This document shows, in pieces, positions 42,692 to 54,932 of a stretch of DNA of 64,000 nt. Position numbers and translations under genes: made by a program. Source of the DNA: Ascochyta rabiei (Eukaryota; Ascomycota; Dothideomycetes; Pleosporales; Didymellaceae); contig NC_082410.1 of NCBI RefSeq assembly GCF_004011695.2, forward strand, positions 744,001 through 808,000, given 5' to 3'. A model generated the notes under the pieces. The model had not been told where the DNA came from. It did not search any database and saw only the letters and a program-made list of their open reading frames with translations. How positions within the stretch are numbered: position 1 is the first letter of the stretch; every line of letters starts with the position of its first letter.

Positions 42692-43770
42692 ATGGGGAAG
42701 GCAGGGCGCGTCGCGTGCATCATCACGCCCATGGCGTTGACAGTCGCATCGCTCATCTGTCTGCTCATCGTTATGATCGGGCAGCTGGGCAACAACAACA
42801 AGGCCCCCTCGACATCACTGGGGCGAGATCTGTATTTCTTCAAGGTACGCCGATCACTTCCGTCCTCACCCGCCCTCCACTGACAATCCTCACAGGCGGA
42901 CACAAGCAACTTCACAGCGGATCCGCAAACCATCCTAAACAAAGTCGACGACGCCGGCGACAAGCTTAATGTCAACAACGACCTCCTCAACGCCCTCACC
43001 GGCGCCGCCTCCTCCAAGGATCTCAAGGACTTCTACCAGGTCGGTCTGTGGTCGTACTGCGAAGGCGAGAAGAAAGATGGCGTCGAGAAGATTACATTCT
43101 GCTCCTCCTCCAAGACGCAGTTTTGGTTCGATCCCATCGAGGTTTGGGGGCTGAAAAACACTTCTGTCCAGAATGTGCTTGGCGAAGACCTCCAGAAAGG
43201 GCTCAACACGTACAAGAAGGTGGCCGGGTGGATGAACTGGGCGTTTATCATTGCGACGATTCTGACCGCTGCCGAATTCGTGGTTGGCTTCTTCGCCATC
43301 TTCTCGAGGTGGGGAAGTTTTGTTACCACGATTCTCTCTACTGTACGTCTCCCTACTCGCCATACAGCCAAGCATGATATACTAACTTTAGACAGGCCTC
43401 GTCTATCTTCGCCATCGCAGCCGCCGCCACCGCCACCGCTGTCTACGGCGTGCTCGCAGGCGTCTTCCGCACCGCACTCGAGCCGTACAACATCGACGCC
43501 TCCATGGGCAACAAGATGCTGCAAGTCATGTGGCTCGGTGTCGCCTTCAGCATCGCATCGGGTCTGTTTTGGCTGCTTAGCGTGTGCTGCTGCTCCGGCA
43601 AGAGCGGGCACAAGAAGATGGTGGTCGAGAAGACACCGTACACGTACGAGCGTGTCAGCAGCCCGGCGTTTGGCCAGCAGGGCCACCAGCTGCAGACTGC
43701 GCCAGCTTTCAAACCAAGTGGGCACGGGCAACCTGGGACCGCTTACGAGCCCTACCGTGGTCAGGTCTAA
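42692..43770 (+). CDS. SUR7/PalI-family four-TM membrane protein
   Basis: A plasma-membrane protein of the SUR7/PalI family, whose members build eisosomes (MCC) or act in pH sensing. Exons are 42692-42844, 42896-43342 and 43396-43770, with introns gtacgc...cag and gtacgt...cag, giving 324 residues. TM1 lies at residues 7-29 (CIITPMALTVASLICLLIVM). A large extracellular loop follows with the family signature GLWSYCEGE and a second Cys (ITFCSSSK). TM2 is FIIATILTAAEFVVGFFAIF. TM3 is restored by the second splice (SIFAIAAAATATAVYGVLAG). TM4 is MWLGVAFSIASGLFWLLSV, followed by CCC and a Gly/Tyr-rich cytosolic tail. The loop Cys pair and four-TM topology are diagnostic. Whether it is a Sur7, Fmp45 or PalI orthologue is not decided. 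Confidence 0.9.
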
Positions 43771-44523
43771 GGGGTGAGACAGAAAAAAGAGGAATCAGCA
43801 GAGGGGACATGTGATTTTGGGAGTGAAAGAGAGAGGACATGCATTTCACGACATCCACGACACCATTGTGCGATCTGCGTTCATATACCATGGCGTTTGG
43901 GCAGCGCGTCCACTTCAGCGTGTGGACTGCATTTTGAGTAAAAGACATGCCTGTTTTCCACGCATCAAGATTCTTTCGGTGATTGCCTCCCCTCGTGGTC
44001 CTCCCACATCATTGACCTTGCTGTCATGTATGCACAGTTCACCCCCTCTTTCTCACACGGCGAAGCTGTTCGATGACGAACGACATATTCACTGTCCTAC
44101 GGCACCTCCATCCACATCCGCGCCAACAACCGCCTCCGTTGAACTCGAGCTGCGACTCTTGGTGTCCCTATTCGTTGGTAGTAGAAACAGCAGAGTGAGT
44201 CGTGCTGTGCAGAGGAAGTCATTGACTGACTATCTGAATATTGGGAGCTTGTTGCTCAACAGCTGCCTACCACAACTTTCAGCTTCGAGGTAGCCGCACG
44301 CATGTATAACCAGACTGGGCCTCTCCAGAGTTCTTTCAACTCACGACACACATTCTCTCTGGGTGTGAAGGTAGTCTCAAGTGTCAGGAACCCCTTGTCC
44401 CGCTCCCTCCAACACAGAAGAAACAGTGCATGAGAACCCCACATGGTCTCAACTGTCCATGCCACCGCTGCACGGCTGACAGTGTAGTGAAGCGGACGTT
44501 TGCTAATACGTCGGCGGGGGGTG

Positions 44524-44552
44524 TTTTTTTTTTTTTTTTTTTTTTTTTTTTT
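44524..44552. repeat. T29 homopolymer
   Basis: An uninterrupted run of 29 T. Its length may be inexact, because such runs are prone to sequencing error. Confidence 0.9.
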
Positions 44553-47235
44553 CTCTTTTTGAGCTACACGCGGTGCACGGCGATTGCGTGTTCGTGCTGA
44601 CTTGGACATGCCAGTACGCTTTGCGTTTGCCGCAAGCTGTGGCCAGCCCAGATCGATCATCCCCGCCGCCTTGCTGCCCGAGATGCGATGGGCCGCTGCC
44701 GCTATCGCACAGGCCAGCCAGAAAAGAAATCAGACTTCGTCATCGATGCGATGGTTTGCGCGCTTCGAATCAGGACGTTCTGAGCTGTGCCGCGGCTTTG
44801 CGTGCTGGTCGTTTCAGGGGACTGTACCCGTCGCATGGGATGTTCGCGTCGGTGTTTTTCGTTCGTGTCGCGACCTGATGATGTCGGAATTGGACGCGCA
44901 GTGTTGAACAATGGATGCATCGCTGTTCGCCATGTATCTATTCATCCGAATCGTTGCCGAATCCAGGATTCGCGATGATCCCATGCGGGCGGCGGAAAAC
45001 TGGTCCGCGCGCCGTTTCGTGGGGGGATGCTGCTCTGGAACTGGCATGTCGAACTGGCACTGCTGCTGGTGAAGGGAGGGGATCGCGTTGGCAGCCTGGC
45101 TAGAACAGTTCAGCTACTCTTGACGATACTTCAGGTGGTGCATTTGGTTCGTCGGCTGGGTGACACGCAGATATCTTCGACGGCCAAGCTGCGGGTTTTG
45201 GAGTTTGGAGATAGGTTCTTGGTGTTGACCAAAAAAGTTTCGTCTTTTCTGCTTCTTGATGATCTCAATTTTTCTTTCCTTTTTTTTTTCTTTGTCACTG
45301 TTCACCGTCTTACCGTGTAGAAAAGTACCTATCGTAACTCCAGAGCAAAGAAGCCCCGAGCTGCAGTGAAGATCCAGACGATGACCATAACGTGCAGTAC
45401 TTGATGGAGCATCGGTCGATACTGTACATGTGCTCCATAGTCCTAGACCAGCGGCTGTAAGCTTCTTTGAGATTGGAACGTCGGTCCGCTCTATCCAACA
45501 CAGCGTCAAGTGAGCTCGCTCTGCGCCGCACCCATTCAGATTCTTGTGCAACGAAATACTATATGCATTCCACACACTGCTAATCAATGATCTGTACAGA
45601 AACCATGCTTTGCTCCAGCGCTCCTGTTCGTCGCTGAGTCGCTGAAGATATTTACTGGCAACCATTGACAGACAAGAAGAGCTCACAACATCCAGCCCAT
45701 TCTAACTTCTCCCCTCCCTATCCTCCCCAACAAGGACCTCCGTGGAACTTGAGCGACGAACACGATGGCCCAATCCCATGCCGACATCGAAAGTGCCTAG
45801 AGCCGTTCAGATTTCACGCCGATGGGGAAGAGGTGAGGGTCTGTACCGTTACAGGCGAGCATGACGGTGTAGGATACAACAGTACTGCTTTGAGTAGAAG
45901 AATCTGCCTCGACGGTCGCGCCTTTGTCAGGGGCGCGGTCTGTGATATTCGAACAAGGGTTGTGAGTGACAGTGACTGGTGTGGCAGTGCGGGGTTGGGA
46001 GGACCGAGACTTGGACATGATGGATGAAAAGACGAGTACGTGTGCGGATAGTAGCCGACTGTGCACAGATACTCGAAGACGATTGTGGCGGAGTGACTGA
46101 TCTCTTCCTGGAGACTGCAGCATCGTTCTTAAATAGCCCGGAGACGACAGTAGAGCGTCAAGCCTACGTGCTGTGCTGGAAGCGAGACAGGCAAGTTTGT
46201 TCAGCGTCATGCACGCCTTCTTTCTGAGCACTTGAGCTTATGCGTTGGACCAAGATGCTATGGACCCGAAGTAGCCACACCGGTGTGTACACATTTTGAC
46301 TGGTTGCCCGCTTCAGCACGCACTGTGTGGCGTGAATATGAATATTCTCCGGTTGATGTAAGCCAATGAGGGCGTTGTGTCTGGGATCTATATCTTGACC
46401 TGTCAAATCAGCCGAATGACAGTAAATGTAGTGGCGTACAATCTCGACAAAGAATATCTCATGCGCTGTAAGGAACGTATGTGATTCGGCAGAAGAGCCC
46501 TAGCGTCAAGTATAACACGGGAAGGGTCGTCCCTTGGGCTGGGAGCCGCCTTACTGCCCGCAGCGGTACCTAGGTAGGGATCCGGGGCCTTGGGCCTTGG
46601 GGCTACGAGCAGAAACTAGCAACTTGGATTGGTGGCACTGAATATGTTCAGTCTCGCTTCCTCAATGCACTGCGGGCGCAACCAAGTCACCACAAAGCTG
46701 AACCCCGCTCAACAAACACCCTTCAATGCTGGAGATTAGAATATCTGTTTTCAACTTGAGACTGACTACCTTTGCACGCGAAATGAGATGAGGTCGCCGT
46801 TCGTCATGCATAATGCTGCAGCAGTGTCACCCTAACTTTGGGACACCGACAACACAGTTACTCTGCCTTGCGAGGTGAGGTACCCGAAGAATGCATCAAC
46901 TCGGTATCTGCATATCATTAGAATGGAGTGGCGACCTCGAATGCGATCAGGCAGTCATCGACAATCATGCTGGAGCATTTGAGCCGTTCAATCCCTCTCC
47001 AACCCCGTCTTTGGACGTCGGTATTCCTGCCTCTGAGTGAATCTGCAACGGCAGCATCAACACTAGAAATCCCCCCAATCGCTAGGCCATGCGCAAACCA
47101 GTTGTCCAGAAGAGGTAGCGAATCAGACGTTAAACTTGGCGGTGAACACTCACAGGGATGCTGGAGGGTGGGCCACGGGCTGTATCTGGAAGAGCAGAAG
47201 CGCAATGACCTGGCGCGGCGAACAAGATGGACAGA

Positions 47236-47253
47236 CCCCCCCCCCCCCCCCCC
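47236..47253. repeat. C18 homopolymer
   Basis: An uninterrupted run of 18 C, rare in most genomes and difficult to sequence. Confidence 0.9.
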
Positions 47254-47698
47254 GTCCAGTCTCTGCTTTTCGGGCAACCAGAAGAGATCAGAGGCCCAGG
47301 AACTAAACGTCATCAGCCTCGCCACGCTGACTTCAGTCTAGCCATGTCATCCCATGTATCCACGCCAACAACATACGTACCAAATTAAGATACGGCGACG
47401 CTTGCATTCATTTATGTTCCCAGGCTGGCTAGCGAAGCAACTGCAACTGCAAAATTTAAAACATTTTCGGCTGTAGAGCAAAATGTGTGTTTTTCGATTG
47501 ATAGCGTCCCCTTTTAACGTAATCTTTTGTATGAATTTGTTCCTGCGTTTCGTTCTATAACCAACAAGCCACATCCCAGGCATTGTGAGCCAGACACTCG
47601 TTTCTCGGGTGTGCTTAGAGAGCCGCTTCTTCCTGGGCGCGATGGGGAAGATAAGCATACGGATCGAGCCACGCGCGGATTGGTCAATGAGAGTGTGA

Positions 47699-47747
47699 TG
47701 GAGGAGGAGGAGGAGGAGGAGGAGGAGGAGGAGGAGGAGGAGGAGGA
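47699..47747. repeat. (GGA)n microsatellite
   Basis: About 16 GGA units followed by a GAA-rich tail. They create spurious poly-Glu (plus) and poly-Leu or poly-Ser (minus) frames. Confidence 0.95.
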
Positions 47748-48142
47748 TGGGGAAGAAGAAGAAGAGGAGATGATATAGAGCAAAAGGTGTCGTGATAGCC
47801 CCAATCCGCAAGACACCATCCAAACCGTTCCTCTGCTTGAGATCCATCTGCCAAGGGTGGGCTGGGTGTTCTCCTCCCCCCTTATCCCAAGACAAGATTG
47901 GGTCTCCGTTGGACATGCCTGTCCGTGAACAATCCCCAATACGCCTTCCCGGCCGGGAAAAAAAACCTGCTTCGCTAAAAGTACGCATATCGACATAGGA
48001 AATGATATCAGGATAGTGTCAATCTTGGGTAAGATGACTCGCTGCGAGAACTTGCTGCAGCAAGAGAGATGAGTAGGGTACTCGGTTGTTAGCAAGCGGA
48101 GATCTGTGGAAGTCAGATAAGGGCATGATTGAAAGGTGTAGG

Positions 48143-49843
48143 TCAGCATACTCGTCTTCTTCGCCCGCGACTGCCGCCCTCAGGTCGCTGTGCCAAGACG
48201 TCGCGAAGTTGAGGATCATCCTTGTCTTTGTCGACGTGGTGTACGCGGACGTGTCTGTCAGCCGTTTTAGTAAATCTGTCACACGATGATTGACGTTTGT
48301 TGGGACTTACCTTTGCAGGTTGTCAGGACGAGGGTACTTGTGCTCTCGGTCCGGACAGAATGGGCACACATAGCCGGGCGACTGATGTACGAGGCCATGT
48401 CTGATCATCTCGTTCTTGCGCTTAAACCCTTTTCCACCTTCACTTCGTGGACAACCTTTGACAGGGCAGTAGTGTGGTCGGCTTTGCGAGTGGACGTTCG
48501 CATGTGAACTGAAAATCTAGTTAGCATGCATTGGTGCAGAATATGGCACTGACCTACTTCAAAAGGTATTGTGTCTGAAAGGGTGCAGCATTGCAACCCG
48601 GCTGGTCGCACTTGTAGCTCATAGTCATATTCTGTGGAATATTCGAGATGCCAGATCCAACAGGTGGTGGCAGATGCCTCGAGGCCAAAGCACCATCAAT
48701 GCTAAGGACCCGTTGTCGACCTTCTACAGGCGTCTGCAGCATGTCTACACTGTGGCCGACAGGGCTGCTGTAATGCTCCACTGAAATCGAGGCCGACCGA
48801 GGGTACGTCCCATCCGCGACCTGCGATGGTCTCCTAGCTCCTCCGGGCCCGAAGAGCGTGAAGTGCTCTTTTGATCGAAGGAAGACATCTCCCATCCGTG
48901 AAGCGTCACTACTGGCACTAACGGGCGAAGAAGGGTTGAATGATGGAATCGAAGATGCCGGTGAGTGTGAGCTGATTGACAAGGAACGCATGATGGCGGA
49001 CGGTGATTGCCCAGATGAGGATGTGGATTGGCGATGCGCGAGCCTGCTTGGGGCATCGGATTCATTGGCCGCCGAACGGACGAGGTCGTCGAACTGTGCA
49101 ATAGATGGTAGTGATTGGCTTGGCGAGGCTGCTGATTCTGGAGGTGGCTGGAGAGTCTGTAATGGTTGCAGCTTCTCGCCCTGTTGGCCTCTTGAAGGTG
49201 AGATGGTGAGACCGCGCAGATGTGGTGATATAGCTGATGAGTCAGAAACATGATCGCCATTTGCAGGAGGGTGATTTGCCGTGGTGTTGAGCGTTGAGCC
49301 GTTGACAGAGCCGTTGGTGCTTGTGTTGGACGTTACGCTAACCAAGGCCGATCCCGTAGAGGATGCGTGGGATGCATGTGACGTACGCCTCTGTTCGGCG
49401 AGCGCACTGAGATCAAAGTGTCGATTTGCATCTGCCAACGAGTCCGATCGGACGTTGGGCGAAAGTACGCCCCTATCTTTGGAATTTTGCTGCGCAGTTG
49501 CCAATAGGTTTGGGGCGGCGGCCGTCGTGTCACTTGGTTGATCATGCATCTCTTCGTCGGATGATTCGGTCTCGGATCCAGAGTTTAAGGCTTCCTGGCT
49601 GACTGCGTGGGCGATGTCTGGACGATTCGGGTCCATTTCTCGGATGAGCACCCAGTCTCCTTGCGTAGGCCGATGCTTTCGAACTTTAGACTTTTTGCGA
49701 TTTCGGGAGGTAGGGGGACTGACGAAGATCTGGGTCACGATAGGCGGTGGTTCCTCTTCAGGTTTTGCGTTGACTTTGACAGCGGTGAGACCAGGAGATC
49801 GCGGACCAAAGGCGTCTTCGTCCGAGAAATAGTCTCCAGGCAT
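48143..49843 (-). CDS. C2H2 zinc-finger protein (probable transcription factor)
   Basis: A nuclear protein with a long disordered N-terminal region and three C-terminal fingers assembled from three exons (minus strand): 49843-48558, 48508-48311 and 48254-48143. It has 531 residues. Introns are gtaggt...cag and gtaagt...cag, both in phase. Finger 1 spans the first splice: YKCDQPGC, then QYLLNSHANVH. Finger 2 has HYCPVKGCPRSEGGKGF, then NEMIRHGLVH. Finger 3 has YVCPFCPDREHKYPRPDNLQR with its His pair supplied by exon 3 (HVRVHH). The C terminus ends in a basic GGSRGRRRRVC, a likely nuclear or DNA-contact segment. Residues 1-400 are Ser/Pro/Thr-rich with SP sites. The block is well conserved among filamentous ascomycetes; the target genes are unknown. 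Confidence 0.88.
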
Positions 49844-51686
49844 TGGCAGGTGCTGCCGGAGTCGAGGCTGACAGGGTCTAGCCTTGATGAAGAAAGGTTA
49901 ATTACGTTGCGGTGCTGGGAAGATGCGTCGTCTATCCCAAGCACACCTCCTCAAAAGCCCCAAGAAAGAGCCCCGGGCCGCGGTGGAGATGGGAAGCGTG
50001 ACAGCAAGAGCAGTGGTTGATGGGAATCTGAAAGACGGTCAGCATGACCGAGTGTGGCATTATCCGGTGGACAGAGGCCAGAAGGTCGGGCGCCTGCGTA
50101 GTGTAAAAGGGCTCGGAAAAATTCCGAGGAGGTCAGAGGGAGAAGACGAAGGATGGAGGCTCATCCAACGCCGACAGAAGCGTCCAAGGCTGCCGCTCGT
50201 GACGGACGCTGGCCATGCAAGCTAGGCGAACGAGGATGTGGGCAGAGCGAGGGCTACCACGTCTTGCGTGTCGAGGCGGCTCCTAAAAAGAGCGGAGAAA
50301 ATGACAACATAAGATTTGAGTTGTGGAGAAGGTGCGTGGAGAAAGTTGGAAGTGGGCTCAGAGCCGCGGACAAGAGGCGGCTCTGCACGGTGGAAACGTA
50401 CCCGGGTGCCAGTGCGACGACTACTTTTCAGCCTCAAGGTGGTGGAGCAGGCGCGCCGATCAGCCCTCATCCACGGCGGCAGAGGGCAGCGACGCTGGGG
50501 CTTGAGATGACTGTGAATCGCGAGGCTGTGTGCCACCTGAAAGGCGGGTGCTGGTGACCGCCTGGCTGGCTGGGACGAAAGGAGGTTCCCGGGCTCGCGC
50601 GGTGAAGGCTGATGCGGGGGTCTGGTCGCCAGAGGCCTTCGCCAGACGTCTTTCCGGGCGGCGGAATCCAATACGTAACGTGCAAAGGCTGCGGTGCGAG
50701 GCTGCGAGGCTGCGAGGCTGCAAAGGCGCTCAGGGTGGACAGGGGAAGTGCGTGCAGGGTGTGGTCGCCATCTTGGAGGCCCCGACAAGCTCCCCTCTAC
50801 ACGACCTTCGTCGCGGTCTCCTCGGGGCGCAGCCTGACAGGCCGCTGCGGCTGACACTCCAATTATGAGGCTCTCTCTCAAGAGAACCACCTGGACGCAG
50901 GGTCGGAGCCAAAGCGCCTGGCCCGTGCACGCGATCCCCGCAACAAGAACTCCAGAGCCTGCTCCATGTGGGGTCCACGGACGTCCACGGACCATCGATC
51001 GTGGGCCCTACGAGCTTTTCTCGGTATTACTGCGAAATCACGGACACGACCTCGGCCTGCAGCGAGTGGCTGAGCCTCCACCTACGGCCGAGGTGGCTCG
51101 TTTGCAGTAGCTTATCCGCCCCGAATCCGTGGCTGGTATTTCATGTTTGCTCTTGGCCCCGCGCCGTGAGTCGTGAGTCGCACCCAACACGCAGATCCAC
51201 CCAACAAACCACTCACGTTTTCATGCAAATGTCGTGAACAGTAGTACCAATGTCCTCTTTTGTGTGTGCGTGATGCTGCTGCTGCTGCTGCTGACTATAC
51301 CGACTGCGCAGACGCATTCGTGCCTCACCGCGCACATCAACCAATCCACACTCCACCGCTTCGCCCACCACGACGTCGGCCTATCCTACAGTCTCCGCTG
51401 TGTATGCTTCCGTCTATTGTGGCCTCGAACATGCTTCGAATTGCGTTGCTTTCAAGTACGAGCACCCCCGCGCTCGTTAGCGCACGTCCACCAACCCCCA
51501 CTGGCTGTTGTTGAATGCCGAGTAAAACGTCGTGCTGGAAGAAACAACCAACGCCCCAAGGAAAAGCAAGAAACAGGCCGCTCAAGCAATGCTGCGCCAA
51601 ACGAGGTATCTCACACCAAGAACCAGCTGACTTCATCCCACTTGAGTAGGACGCATCAGCCGCACACACTCTCTTGCTCTGTGATT
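49844..51686. other. Intergenic, no supported gene
   Basis: These 1.8 kb lie between the zinc-finger start and the carrier stop. They are GC-rich with chance frames such as 50222-50995 (-). A gaggctgc-type short repeat lies at about 50694-50721 and a TGC triplet run at 51273-51293. No gene is recognised. Confidence 0.5.
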
Positions 51687-54001
51687 CTATGCCTGCTTAC
51701 CGCCGAAGCCCGGAATGCCGCGGAATGTGTGCCCTGCTGGCACTCTTGGGCGACCGAAATTCTCGTCCAGGTCGAGGATGACCTTGAGCGCATTGCGGCT
51801 CCGCAGGTACGGCAAGGGTGCTGTGGCTTCTTCGAGACCAACCGAGGGCTCCAGGCTAGCGTCAGCGTCAGAGCCTCCGGGCATCGGGAGGGCTGCACAT
51901 GTGTTAGTATTGGATCAGACACACAGACAGCACCCGCGCTACTTACATCGCTGCAACACTTCGTAACCAGCCAGAGTGAAACCAAACTGAGGCGACGATC
52001 GCATGATACGTGCTGGTCCACCCTTGAAGAAGGCCTTCAAGCCTTCCTGCTGCCAGACCTTCTTCGCGCAGTCACGGAGACCGTTGTACGTGACCTCGCC
52101 CTTTCGCGCTTCGACCTGCAGACGCGTCTTGATCACGTCGCACGGCGTGGTAAGGTACGCTGCGGGCATACCAGCAATGGCACCGGCAGTCAACATCTGG
52201 AGAACACCCAGCCTCTTCTGCGGGCTTTCGCCGAAGAAATCTTTCTTCAGATGGCTGTAAGCCGGGAAGTAAATAGCGGAGAAGGGAACTAACACGCGTC
52301 AATTACAACCACGAAATGCGTGCGAAAGACTTACCATCACGCAGGAGACAGGCACTGGCTCCCTTGTAGAGACCAACGAGACCCAAGTTCCTGACGATCC
52401 ACATGGCAGACCGCTTGGGCACACCTTCGACGTTCTTCGCGAGCTCACCCTGGATTTGCAGACGAATCTTGACGATTTCAAGGGGGTTTGTGAAGACCTA
52501 CGCCAGGGGTGTTAGTTGCCTGCAGTCACTCTGGCCAGTCTAATGGAAGATGACATACCACTTGACAACCACCAGCCATGCCACCAGCAAGGATCTCATG
52601 GGGCAACCTGATGGCGCCCGTGTCTTTGTCGGTCAGCTTTCCTCGTACCAGGTCGTTCACCGTCAGCTTGATGGCCTTCTCGGGAGCTACACCAACAAGC
52701 TGAGGCAGCACACCAGAGTAGAGTCCTTTGAAACCCTCGTTCTTGATGACCTTCTGCGCGCAGTCGAGCGAGTTCTTGTAAAGAACGTTTCCAACACCTG
52801 TGCTTCTCTGGTTCTGCATTCTTGTCTTGACCAAGTCGATGGGGTAGACCATAAAGGCACCAAACGCTCCAGCTAAGGAGCCGAGCGCGAAGTGATGAAC
52901 GGACTCCAGAATGTCATGCCAAATCGACTTGGTAGTAGCAAAGACCTTCTGGCCGGCGTCGGCGATCGCTGTGGCTCCAAGAGATGAAACGGTGTGCCAG
53001 GAGGGGTCGAGGACGCGAGCAAAGTCTTTGAGACTGAGTCGTCCGGACGGGTCGTCCAAACCGGCAAAATGGAACAGAATATCCGCCTCCATAGGCGTGT
53101 ACAAGTTGAACCTGCTTATTCTGGCGGCCTCGTTCAGAAAGTCTGTGCGGGTGATCTTGCCGTCGCTGCTCTTCTGGGTCGCATTACGAACGATCAGCTC
53201 GACCATGTCCATCTGCTGGATCATGTTCTGGAAAGCGCGCACATTGGCGTACGAGATCTTGCTTCCTACAGAGATGTTGCAAAGAGTAGGCAGGTTCTCA
53301 AGGAGGTAGTCTGAGAGCTTGTGACTAGCGGTCTCGCGGATGATGCGCTGGAAGTCTGTAGGCTCAATGTAGCCATCCTTGTTGCTGTCGAAGTGCAGAA
53401 AGGCTTGTCGGACGCGCTCGCCTTGCAGCCCGCGCAACATCTGCGCAAACTGAGGATACGTCATGGCGTGCCTGTGCTTCTTGGAGCCAATGTACAGCGT
53501 CGCCCACTCGGCTTCCCAATTGAAGGGCAAGCTGTCTTCTGTCTTATGTGCCTTCCATGTGTCGTAGAACTCGTCGAAGCTGATGTAGCCGGTCCCCTTC
53601 TTGTCGAAAAAGCGGAAAATGACCTCGTACTCGGCATCCGGCTTCGCAAGCAAGTTCTGGAAGACGCCCCAGTCGTGGATGTTGACTCTGCCTTTCCGTT
53701 CGCGATCTGCAACCTGGAACAGAATGCCATACTGGTACCGCTTGATTTTGTGCTGATGGCAGGCGCGCCGTTAGCTTTGCTCTGTTTTCGACTCGGACAC
53801 ATTGCAGGCGCAATTGCTTACGTAGTCTTCGCTCTCAGGCGCAACGGCCTCGATGAAGGCGTCCTCGGTGAGATAGTGTTCGCCTGAAGCCTCGTCTTTC
53901 TGGGCGTGCTTCAGGAAAGCCGAGCGCGTGAGCTGCGACAGCTGGGGCTCATTGGTAGTGCCTATTAGCACTTCGCTCACTTGCTCCGAGAGGGCCGCCA
54001 T
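51687..54001 (-). CDS. AGC1: Mitochondrial aspartate/glutamate carrier with EF-hands
   Basis: An inner-membrane antiporter (aralar/citrin type) exchanging mitochondrial aspartate for cytosolic glutamate, in the malate-aspartate shuttle. Exons (minus strand) are 54001-53822, 53752-52559, 52497-52335, 52288-51947 and 51892-51687, giving 694 residues with all junctions in phase. The N-terminal half has EF-hand loops, including [15 protein letters not shown] and [15 protein letters not shown]. The carrier domain starts near residue 348. Its three mitochondrial-carrier signatures are [20 protein letters not shown] (restored by splicing) and [10 protein letters not shown]. The EF-hand extension points to Ca2+ control, as in animals; yeast Agc1 lacks these EF-hands. 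The tail ends [15 protein letters not shown] and continues to GFGGKQA. The last few residues overlap a possible donor (gtaagc), so the extreme C terminus is uncertain. Confidence 0.93.
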
Positions 54002-54932
54002 GGTGAGTGAAGGAAGAGCTGCACCGCGTCAATAGCGTGCAATTGGCTTCGATGGTATCGTCGACGAAGGTGTAAGAATGACGGGAGGAAAGGAAGGGCG
54101 GGAGAGATGAGTCGCGCCGTCCTGTCACTGCGAGCTCGGAGCTAGGATTTTAATGCACGGTGGACGGCGAAAACGTGGGGAAGGCGCGGGCGGAAGCAGG
54201 TCAACACCGTGCGGTAGCTATGATTTCATATCACGGTAAGCTATGTGCGCGTCTCCTTGTCTGGCAGGCTGCTCTTTCACTGCAGCCGCTTGCACGAGGG
54301 TTCATTGTGCGAGGCCCTTTGTTTATTCAGGGCTGACACGGCGACACGCAACGGCCTTCACCGCTCCGCCCACTGTCCATCATCGAATGATCGAACGTGA
54401 TCTCGCGGCAGAAACAAGGTCGAGCATGAGCCACTCCAGCCTGCTGAGCTGTCGAATTCTGGGGTAACTGCTCTTGTAAAGGCTTGCGTGCTTCATGCTT
54501 CTCGGACCACCAGAGAGTGTTTACCAGCCGTGAGCCGTCAAGCTCTAGCGCCGCTGCTCGCTCCAGGACCAGGGGGAGCTGCTACGTCGTACGGCTGTCA
54601 CTGTCTGAAAATCTGGTGCAACCAATAGTTACCTGTCATGGCTCGATGTCTCGCGGGAGAACGGCAGCTGCCAAGTTTCAAACAACGTATGACGCACTGA
54701 CAGTGGAGCAGTTTGTTTGCCAGTAGAATCGTGGCTCGCCTCGAGCTCGCGGGCGCAATCGGGAGGTGACAGGTTAGCGTATTTGCAGTGGGAATCATTT
54801 CCCAAAATAGACGAAATGCTCAATTGCTAGAAATGGATACAGGGCAAGACGGACTCTTGTTCGGTCTTTGCCAGTCCAAGTGGTAGTCAGAGGCAGTATG
54901 ATACAACGCTATGTAATCGAGCTCAAGGGTAA
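54002..54932. other. Intergenic, carrier promoter
   Basis: These 930 bp lie between the carrier start and the Pdx1 stop, both on the minus strand. No recognisable frame is present. The part next to 54001 is the carrier promoter. Confidence 0.5.

Larger units (their letters stand above)
43771..48142. other. 4.4-kb gene-poor stretch
   Basis: Short chance frames occur on both strands, with simple repeats: T29 at 44524, C18 at 47236 and a GGA tract at 47699. A small region near 46560 has a palindromic ggtacctaggta-like element and GGCCTTGG repeats. Frames at 45665-46027 (+) and 45797-46231 (-) overlap each other and have no domain. No tRNA or 5S signature is seen. Confidence 0.5.

Noticed and set aside
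44256..44660. Minus-strand frame with a poly-Lys run
   Set aside because: The poly-Lys is the T29 homopolymer read on the other strand.
45665..46231. Overlapping frames on opposite strands (about 120 and 144 codons)
   Set aside because: Neither has a domain, the plus one lacks an ATG at its beginning, and no splice pattern extends them.
47347..48149. Minus-strand frames with poly-Leu or poly-Ser runs
   Set aside because: The runs come from the GGA microsatellite read in different frames. There is no domain on either side.
50222..50995. 257-codon minus frame
   Set aside because: It is Arg/Pro/Ala-rich, typical of a chance frame in GC-rich DNA, with no domain or splice support.
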